From contig CALIJH010000039.1 of assembly GCA_938017765.1 (NCBI GenBank), positions 1-12,571 on the forward strand: DNA of 12,571 bases. The letters run 5' to 3'. Source of the stretch: an uncultured Leptotrichia sp. Its GTDB lineage: Bacteria > Fusobacteriota > Fusobacteriia > Fusobacteriales > Leptotrichiaceae. The notes under the pieces were generated by a model that was not told the origin of the DNA, made no database searches, and saw only the letters and a program-made list of their open reading frames with translations. How positions within the stretch are numbered: the first letter of the stretch is position 1; each line of letters starts with the position of its first letter. Below are positions 7,606 to 12,571 of this stretch, one piece after another. The position numbers and the translations under genes are program-made.

Positions 7606-7650
7606 AAAAAATAAAAGCAGTGTCTTTTATCGGCATTGCTTTTATTTTTT
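7606..7650. terminator. Bidirectional terminator between convergent genes
   Basis: A 17-bp stem (arms 7606-7622 and 7634-7650) with one G-U wobble and an 11-base loop. The arms are A-rich then T-rich, so the hairpin has a U-tract in either direction. It lies about 20 bases after the nuclease stop and about 15 bases after the DUF4198 gene stop on the other strand, and so would end both transcripts. Confidence 0.88.
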
Positions 7651-7663
7651 CATTATTTTTATA

Positions 7664-8458
7664 TTATTTTACTTCAATCAATAGAGTTGTATCTTCTACA
7701 TATTTTTTATCTCTGTCAACAAAAGCTTTACCTCTTATTGACCAAAGCCCTTTATGCGGGAAAGACAGAACAAAATATCCATTATCATCAGTATAAGTTG
7801 ACATACTTACTTTTTCTTTCTGATATTTTCCTGTAAATGTCCCTTTTGCCGTATCAAGTTTTCCGTTTACATAATTTACGGATATATCTACATTTTTCAT
7901 CGGATTACCTTTTTTATCCACAAGGCGTCCTTTAAATACGGAATTTACATTTACCATTGACGGATTTGTAAACGGTATTATCTCATAATATCCGTCAGCA
8001 ACTCTTTTTTTCCAATCATCACCTTTACTTCCGTCTTTTGTTATAACTGTTTTTACAATTCCATTAAAAGTGTATGAGATACTGTCATCAAAAGTTTGTC
8101 CGGGAACAGCAATTATAACCCAATCTCCTGCACCTTTCAATTCACTGTCAACAACAAAATCCAACGTTCTTCCGGAAGCTTTTTCAGTTTTTAACTGACC
8201 TTCTTTCACTTTTTTTGTCAAATCAATTTTTTCTCCGTTGTGTATGGCAAATACTTTTTCAGCCAAATGAGTTTTATCTTTTACTTTTCCTACAGGTATA
8301 GGTTTATCTTCTCCTCCGTGATAAGGATGTCCGAAAATTACTTTAAACGGTACTGATGTCTTTCCTGTTACATCTAAAGTATCAGTGTAAATAAACTGAT
8401 TGTGTGCATACAGATTTACGGCAGTTAATACAGCCAGAACTCCTAAAAATTTCTTCAT
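7664..8458 (-). CDS. DUF4198 domain-containing periplasmic protein
   Basis: 264 residues with an 18-residue type I signal peptide ending LYA; the mature protein should start at His19 (HNQFIYTD). DUF4198 proteins are periplasmic and in many genomes sit next to nickel, cobalt or other metal importers; that link is family knowledge. A second histidine motif, FGHPYHGGE (His44, His47), follows the first strand. The last third looks like a carboxypeptidase-regulatory-like beta sandwich (GRLVDKKGNPMKNVDISV ... DDNGYFVLSFPHKGLWSI). The start is set by AGGAGG eight bases before the ATG. It is the last gene of the minus-strand metal cluster, 109 bases after the small His-first protein, and ends at the bidirectional terminator. 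A metal-delivery or metal-sensing role is inferred from context. Confidence 0.85.
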   Translation of the reverse strand: MKKFLGVLAVLTAVNLYAHNQFIYTDTLDVTGKTSVPFKVIFGHPYHGGEDKPIPVGKVKDKTHLAEKVFAIHNGEKIDLTKKVKEGQLKTEKASGRTLDFVVDSELKGAGDWVIIAVPGQTFDDSISYTFNGIVKTVITKDGSKGDDWKKRVADGYYEIIPFTNPSMVNVNSVFKGRLVDKKGNPMKNVDISVNYVNGKLDTAKGTFTGKYQKEKVSMSTYTDDNGYFVLSFPHKGLWSIRGKAFVDRDKKYVEDTTLLIEVK

Positions 8459-8534
8459 TGAAATTACCTCCTGTTTTTGTTTTATATTGAACTATTCAAG
8501 AAAATTTATTATTTCATAAATAATTCAGATTTAT

Positions 8535-8553
8535 ATATTAATTAAATTAATAT
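8535..8553. repeat. Perfect 19-bp AT palindrome upstream of the DUF4198 gene
   Basis: ATATTAATT, one base, AATTAATAT, between the two small secreted-protein genes. A second, shorter one (ATTATTT, three bases, AAATAAT, 8508-8524) lies next to it. They may be an operator for the DUF4198 gene or a weak hairpin. Pure A/T composition makes chance plausible. Confidence 0.4.
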
Positions 8554-8567
8554 TACTTTCTTCCCCA

Positions 8568-8987
8568 TTATTTCTGTATCATTTTTTCTTTCCATTCTCC
8601 TAAATAATCGGCTTTCCCGACATTTTCTTTCCATTTAGACATTTCACTTTCTTCGAGTTTAGGTCCTTTTTTGGAAATAATATGTCCAGGTCCTCCGTTA
8701 AATATTACTTCATATTTTGCAGTCAAAGGTTTAATTATTGTTAAGGAGCTTTTTTCTCCAAATTTTCCTTTAAATATTATGAGTTTTCCTTCATAAGTAT
8801 CTTCAGGTCCATTATACGGTTTGTCCTTTACTATTATAAGCTCAAGCCCGTCAGCTTTCTCTCCGTTGGAAAATCCTGCTTCAATATATATTGTCCCGTC
8901 TTTATTGTCATCTACGGACAAAAGAGGTGCATGGGCAAAAACCATACTTGAAATCATAAATAAACATACTAATATTATTTTTTTCAT
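8568..8987 (-). CDS. Small secreted protein with predicted N-terminal histidine
   Basis: 139 residues. A type I signal peptide ends MVFA at residue 18, so the mature protein starts His19-Ala-Pro-Leu. It then has DDNKDGTIYIEAGFSNG: an Asp-x-Asn-x-Asp-Gly run (26-31) that resembles the start of a calcium-binding EF-hand/dockerin loop but lacks an acid at the twelfth loop position. The mature chain contains only two histidines, His19 and His102 (in GGPGHII); a cluster at one metal site is conceivable. Beta-rich segments fill the middle, and a charged helical tail (EMSKWKENVGKADYLGEWKEKM) ends the protein. No established family name is claimed. Similar HxPL...DNxDGT...GFS-G...GPGH proteins are recalled near metal transport genes, but this could not be checked. 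The ribosome binding site is AAGGA, about 11 bases before the ATG. Confidence 0.8.
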   Translation of the reverse strand: MKKIILVCLFMISSMVFAHAPLLSVDDNKDGTIYIEAGFSNGEKADGLELIIVKDKPYNGPEDTYEGKLIIFKGKFGEKSSLTIIKPLTAKYEVIFNGGPGHIISKKGPKLEESEMSKWKENVGKADYLGEWKEKMIQK

Positions 8988-9098
8988 ACTTCTATTTTTC
9001 CTTTCTTTATAAAATTATTTGTAAAAAATTTATTATTCTCGGATTTCAGCATTTAGAATATTTTTAATCTTTCCTAATTCCTACATTTTCATTTATTT

Positions 9099-10028
9099 TT
9101 ATTGTTTGTTTTTAGATACAGACTTTAAAGTCTCTGCTAATTTTTCCAGATTTTTTTTCATCCCTTTCAAATACGCATCAGAATCCATTTTCTCATCTAC
9201 TTCTCCCGGTATATTGAAAGTATCAAGAACTATAAATTTACCGCCATTTTTTTCTATTTCGGAAATTATTTCCTTTTTTAGCCATTTATCCGATACAAAA
9301 ACTCTTGAATTATTTTTTTTCATAATTTCAGGAATATTTTTTGCTGTAACTTCATCATTTATAATATAATTTGTAAATATATTCAGTTCATTGAAAAGAT
9401 AATCCAAATTTTCAGTAAGAGTAATTACTGCCAGAGAATTTACATTCAATGTTTCTTTTAAATATTTATTTTCTATCTCTTTTATTTCCTGAGTAAATTT
9501 CTTCAGATTATTATTTATAGTTTCTTTATTTTTTGGGAAAAGTCTTGACAAATCGTCAGCAATTATCTGTGCCATTTTCACGGCATTTTGAGGACTCATC
9601 CATACATACGGATTTCTCTCACCATTTTTATAGGTTAAAAGAGATAATGCCGAATAGTCATCTCCTGAAAAAGAATAACTTGCATCGATCTCAATTATTC
9701 TGATATTCTGTCTCCTTGCATATTCATAGAGATAGTCATTTTCCCAGACTTTTGCTACATCTATAACAGCTAGAGCTTTTTTAGCCACAGACATATCCAG
9801 TTCCTTATTATCAAAAGCCGACTTTCCATAATCCATAGAAACATCGGAACCGAATATTGAATAAATCTCTATATCAGTATTTCGGGATATATAACTTGCT
9901 ATCGAATAAACCGACTGGATAGATGTCAAAACCTTATTACCGCTTATATTTTGATTAGCAGGTATTTTATTCTTTCCAAATATCGCATTTACTATCAGAA
10001 AGATTAATAAAATTATTGTCTTTTTCAA
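9099..10028 (-). CDS. Divergent ZnuA-like solute-binding protein lacking the metal histidines
   Basis: 309 residues of the cluster A-I (zinc/manganese) binding-protein fold, with a type I signal peptide (cut near Gly18, no lipobox). The fold is recognisable from the first strand (VLTSIQSVYSIASYIS), NPYVWMSPQNAVKMAQII, a long linker helix, ENLDYLFNELNI and the C-terminal DAYLKGMKKNLEKLAETL. The three histidines that usually bind metal are replaced: Met65 stands where PHxY/EHDY is usual, Tyr141 in NPYVW for DPHxW, and Thr205 before the ENLDYLF helix. It may bind another ligand, serve as a scaffold or partner for the other binding protein, or have lost function. The start codon is TTG, supported by AAAGGAG seven bases upstream, with no in-frame ATG nearby. 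It begins 26 bases after the permease stop, which suggests cotranscription. Confidence 0.82.
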   Translation of the reverse strand: MKKTIILLIFLIVNAIFGKNKIPANQNISGNKVLTSIQSVYSIASYISRNTDIEIYSIFGSDVSMDYGKSAFDNKELDMSVAKKALAVIDVAKVWENDYLYEYARRQNIRIIEIDASYSFSGDDYSALSLLTYKNGERNPYVWMSPQNAVKMAQIIADDLSRLFPKNKETINNNLKKFTQEIKEIENKYLKETLNVNSLAVITLTENLDYLFNELNIFTNYIINDEVTAKNIPEIMKKNNSRVFVSDKWLKKEIISEIEKNGGKFIVLDTFNIPGEVDEKMDSDAYLKGMKKNLEKLAETLKSVSKNKQ

Positions 10029-10054
10029 TTTTTTCTCCTTTCATTCTTTTATAT

Positions 10055-10948
10055 TTATTCTCCCTCACTAAATTTCTTGCTTATATTTTTTATTATCATT
10101 GTTATAAAGAATATAAGGGAAGCTGTAAGTATTATCGCTCCTCCTGAAGGTATGGATATATTGTAATGAAGAGGTACAAGCACTCCCAAAATGCAGCTTA
10201 TGAGGGAAAAAAATATACTGTAAAAGAAAAAACTTTTCATTGATTTGGATAAATTTTTAGCCGATGCCGCAGGAATGAGAAGCAATGCCTCTACCAAAGC
10301 TGCTCCTATTATTTTTACGGATACTATTGTTACTACTGTTACTATTATTATAAATATATATTCAGTCAATTTTACATTTACACCTTTTACGGTTGCAATA
10401 TTTACATTAAAACTGGAAAGCAGCATTTTATTGAACAAAGGTATAAGAACTATTCCTAAAACTATAATTGTAATTATCAAAACAAATATATCAAAATCAC
10501 TCACAGTAAGTATTGAACCAAACATAACATTTTCAAGCATATGAGAGTTAGCTTTTGATGAAACAAAAATAAGTAGCGATCCTCCCAATGCGATAGATAT
10601 CGATAGAAATATACCTATAAGAGTATCTGTAGACATTTTTGTTCTGTTTTTTGTATAATTTATAAGCAATCCGAATAATATGCAGTAAGTGAACAGCATT
10701 ACATAAGGAGCATTATAAGGTTCTCCTGCCAATATTCCGAGTGCAATCCCTGTAAGAGCAGCATGTCCTATTGCTTCGGAAAAAAACGCCATTTTTTTTG
10801 TAACAACCATTGTCCCGATTCCACCTAAAATTGTACCTATAAACAATGTACATATCAGTGAGTTTATAACAAAAGCATATTTAAAATATTCGGGCAATAT
10901 CTGCCTGTTTACCATATCTGTAAAAAAGTTTCTGATTATTTCAAGCAT
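10055..10948 (-). CDS. Metal ABC transporter permease (ABC-3/ZnuB family)
   Basis: 297 residues with eight or nine hydrophobic segments spread from about residue 22 to 287, as in ZnuB/MntC/TroC-type permeases. The family hallmark TKKMAFFSEAIGHAALTGIALG (50-71) is intact, and the amphipathic coupling-loop region (NTxTVKGVNVKLTE-like, near 180-195) precedes the last membrane helices. As a homodimer it would form the inner-membrane channel for zinc or manganese, driven by the adjacent ATPase. The ribosome binding site is GGAGG, ten bases before the ATG. Unlike the tightly packed ATPase and binding-protein genes upstream, it is separated from the ATPase gene by 126 bases that contain an inverted repeat and -10-like boxes, so it may also be transcribed separately with the genes after it. 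Confidence 0.93.
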   Translation of the reverse strand: MLEIIRNFFTDMVNRQILPEYFKYAFVINSLICTLFIGTILGGIGTMVVTKKMAFFSEAIGHAALTGIALGILAGEPYNAPYVMLFTYCILFGLLINYTKNRTKMSTDTLIGIFLSISIALGGSLLIFVSSKANSHMLENVMFGSILTVSDFDIFVLIITIIVLGIVLIPLFNKMLLSSFNVNIATVKGVNVKLTEYIFIIIVTVVTIVSVKIIGAALVEALLLIPAASAKNLSKSMKSFFFYSIFFSLISCILGVLVPLHYNISIPSGGAIILTASLIFFITMIIKNISKKFSEGE

Positions 10949-10980
10949 TTTTACAATTTCCTCCGTTTTATTGATGTATG

Positions 10981-11000
10981 ATTATAGACTGTTAATTATA
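10981..11000 (-). promoter_or_regulatory. Possible internal promoter before the permease gene
   Basis: Two perfect TATAAT boxes read on the minus strand, at 10986-10981 and 11000-10995. The first would give a leader of about 25 bases before the permease ATG. Neither has a convincing -35 at 16-18 bases (GAAGTA and CACAAT), so this is a weak call. Confidence 0.33.
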
Positions 11001-11014
11001 AATTACTTCTGACA

Positions 11015-11039
11015 TATATTGTGCCTGATTTACAATATA
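11015..11039. repeat. Inverted repeat in the gap between ATPase and permease genes
   Basis: TATATTGT, nine bases, ACAATATA: perfect 8-bp arms just upstream of the two -10-like boxes. It is not followed by a U-run, so an operator is more likely than a terminator. Its place inside a metal-importer operon makes a metalloregulator site attractive, but the sequence does not match a Fur, Zur or MntR consensus that I can recognise. Confidence 0.45.
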
Positions 11040-11074
11040 GCAATAATTCATATAATTTAAAAACTATGTAAAAA

Positions 11075-11764
11075 TCAGGAAAATACAGTTAAAATTTTTT
11101 CTTCATCAAGAACTTTTTTCGGCTCTCCTGAAAACTGTATTTCTTTTTTTATACACGTTACGGTATCAGCCATTTCTATTACCTGTTTTAGATTATGGTG
11201 TATCCATAAAATAGTTACACCCTTGTTTTTCAAGTCCTTTATTACACTTTTAAAATAATCTTCTCCTAATTTATCAATCCCTGTAAAAGGCTCATCAAGT
11301 ATTAACAAATCAGGTTCAGGATAAATGGCCTGTGCCAGAAGTAGTCTCTGTTTTTCGCCTCCTGACAAATTTCCTACAAGCCTTTTCTTTTTTTCATACA
11401 TTCCTATTCTTTTCAGTAAATCATCTATAGTTTTTCTATATTTTCCTGAAACACCTAAAAAACAAGGTTTTTGCTGATAAACTATCGATAAAAAATTTTC
11501 CACTGTTATAGGCAGTGATTTTTCAAAATCCAAATATTGAGGAACATAACCTATTATTTTTGTCTTATCGTAGGAAATATATATTTCTCCCTCATAAGGA
11601 ACCTGTCCGAGTATACTCCTTAGTAACGATGTTTTTCCTCCTCCGTTAGGCCCTACAAGACAGTGAATTTTCCCCGGCTCTACAGTCAGATTTATATTTT
11701 TCAGTATTTTTGTATTTGATAATGTCAATGTCAAATTTTTAATTTCAATTAATATGCCTGACAT
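11075..11764 (-). CDS. Metal ABC transporter ATP-binding protein (ZnuC-like)
   Basis: 229 residues, a complete ABC ATPase. Walker A is GPNGGGKT (38-45), the Q loop YVPQ (Gln76), the signature LSGGEKQR (133-140), Walker B LLILDEP (Asp157, Glu158) and the H loop WIHHN (His190). The short length and the GYVPQ sequence are typical of the zinc/manganese importer group (ZnuC, MntB, TroB). It powers the permease encoded next and has no membrane segment. Its ATG is one base past the stop of the upstream binding-protein gene, with AAAGGAAAA as ribosome binding site inside that gene's last codons, so the two are translationally coupled. Confidence 0.95.
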   Translation of the reverse strand: MSGILIEIKNLTLTLSNTKILKNINLTVEPGKIHCLVGPNGGGKTSLLRSILGQVPYEGEIYISYDKTKIIGYVPQYLDFEKSLPITVENFLSIVYQQKPCFLGVSGKYRKTIDDLLKRIGMYEKKKRLVGNLSGGEKQRLLLAQAIYPEPDLLILDEPFTGIDKLGEDYFKSVIKDLKNKGVTILWIHHNLKQVIEMADTVTCIKKEIQFSGEPKKVLDEEKILTVFS

Positions 11765-11765
11765 A

Positions 11766-12571
11766 TTATTTTCCTTTCGATTTTCCGACTTCGAGCATTG
11801 CAGAAGTCAAAGAATCCAGATTATATTTCATAAACTTTTCAAAACTGTCTTTTGTATAAGGTCCGCTACTCATATGGGATAGACTTTTTATCTTTACTCC
11901 GGTAGCTTTCTGTATTGTTGTGGAATATTTATTCTGTACCTGTGCATCTACAAAAAGTACATCTATTTTGTCCCTTTTCATTATATCTATCATAGCTTTT
12001 ATATCTGATGCACTTGGCTCAACTCCATGAGCGGGTTCTATAACTGCTCTTACTTTCAGTCCGAATTCTGATAGCAGATAATCATACCCTGCATGGGAAG
12101 TTGCTATTCTCATATCCAGATTTTTTAGATGACTCACTTTTTTTATCGCTTCTGCTTTCATATTTCTAAGTCTTTGGGCATAGGCTTGAGCATTTTTGTT
12201 ATAATAATCTTTATTGGCGGGGTCTATTTGTCCCAGTTCTCTTGCTATCGTATAGATCTGTTGTATGGAAGTAGTTATTGATATAAATGAATGAGGGTTG
12301 AGTATCTTTGTTTTTCCTCTCATTCCTGAAACAGGCATTAGTGAAACCCCTTTATTTGCATTAATTATTTTTATTTTCCCATTCATTTTGGCAGCTTTTA
12401 CTATGTCAAATACAAACTCATCATGCCCTATGCCGTTTACAACGAGTATATTTAAAGTCGACATTTTTTTTATATCTTCAGGTCTCGGTCTGTAACTGTG
12501 AGAATCATAAATATCTCCCCTTATTACGGGAATGACATCCATTTTATCTCCTGCTATATTTGATACATAGC
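11766..12571 (-). CDS. Zinc/manganese ABC transporter solute-binding protein, partial
   Basis: The reading frame is open to the right edge of the window, so the signal peptide and first strand are missing. An internal ATG at 12542 is not the real start: the codons before it (YVSNIAGDK) continue the family pattern '...IGGDKVDV'. Metal-ligand positions are canonical: the His in SHSYRPRP (12500-12498), the His in NPHSFIS (12293-12291) and the His in TSHAGYDYLLSEFGL (12095-12093). EPSASDIKAM and FVDAQVQ are also family segments; the fourth ligand is unclear. Three histidines point to a zinc or TroA-type site. There is no histidine-rich loop. It should capture zinc or manganese in the periplasm and deliver it to the permease. 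It overlaps functionally with, and is coupled to, the ATPase gene. Confidence 0.92.
   Translation of the reverse strand, partial: YVSNIAGDKMDVIPVIRGDIYDSHSYRPRPEDIKKMSTLNILVVNGIGHDEFVFDIVKAAKMNGKIKIINANKGVSLMPVSGMRGKTKILNPHSFISITTSIQQIYTIARELGQIDPANKDYYNKNAQAYAQRLRNMKAEAIKKVSHLKNLDMRIATSHAGYDYLLSEFGLKVRAVIEPAHGVEPSASDIKAMIDIMKRDKIDVLFVDAQVQNKYSTTIQKATGVKIKSLSHMSSGPYTKDSFEKFMKYNLDSLTSAMLEVGKSKGK

Noticed and set aside
7587..7836. Two plus-strand frames after the nuclease gene
   Set aside because: They run through the bidirectional terminator and antisense to the DUF4198 gene, with no ribosome binding site.
10245..10544. 99-codon plus-strand frame inside the permease gene
   Set aside because: It is antisense to conserved transmembrane segments; the Ile/Thr-rich translation is what an AT-rich membrane gene gives on its reverse strand.
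12542..12542. ATG at 12542, with AGGAGA just upstream, as the start of the binding-protein gene
   Set aside because: The frame remains open to the window edge and the upstream codons match the family pattern, so the apparent ribosome binding site only encodes the Ala-Gly-Asp of the protein.
1..12571. CRISPR arrays, tRNA or rRNA genes, insertion sequences, phage or toxin-antitoxin genes
   Set aside because: Looked for on both strands; no spaced direct repeats, cloverleaf-like sequence, transposase motif or toxin-like gene pair was seen.

Overview
The window is very AT-rich, with T-rich, almost gene-free intergenic DNA, strong AGGAG-type ribosome binding sites and several secreted proteins that carry type I (non-lipoprotein) signal peptides. 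Proteins exported to a periplasm without a lipobox suggest a double-membraned, low-GC bacterium. A member of the Fusobacteriota (Leptotrichia or a relative) fits best, but this is an inference from composition and protein style, not from a marker gene.

Left part (1 to about 4980), all on the minus strand: the first codons of a probable mnmA (tRNA 2-thiouridylase), a SAM-dependent methyltransferase of unknown substrate, a complete leuS (leucyl-tRNA synthetase) and rlmB (23S rRNA 2'-O-methyltransferase). This is mostly translation machinery. leuS has a recognisable promoter whose -10 box sits inside a perfect 17-bp palindrome, and an oddly distant Shine-Dalgarno sequence.

Middle part (5090 to 7650), plus strand: two independently promoted secreted proteins. 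The first is a small protein of unknown function with its own terminator. The second is a 598-residue secreted DNase-like protein with an N-terminal OB-fold-like region and an endonuclease/exonuclease/phosphatase domain. A 17-bp-stem hairpin with U-tracts on both strands ends this gene and the convergent gene to its right.

Right part (7664 to 12571), all minus strand: a metal-uptake cluster. In transcription order it encodes a zinc/manganese-type solute-binding protein (5' end outside the window), an ABC ATPase, an ABC-3 family permease, a second solute-binding protein that has lost the three usual metal-binding histidines, a small secreted protein and a DUF4198 protein. The last two are both predicted to be cut after residue 18, so each mature protein would begin with histidine, a classic metal ligand. 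The first binding protein, ATPase and permease form a complete importer. The three downstream genes look like periplasmic accessories, and together they are the most promising candidate for an undescribed arrangement. No tRNA, rRNA, CRISPR array, insertion sequence or phage gene was seen, and no gene-free stretch exceeds 300 bases.
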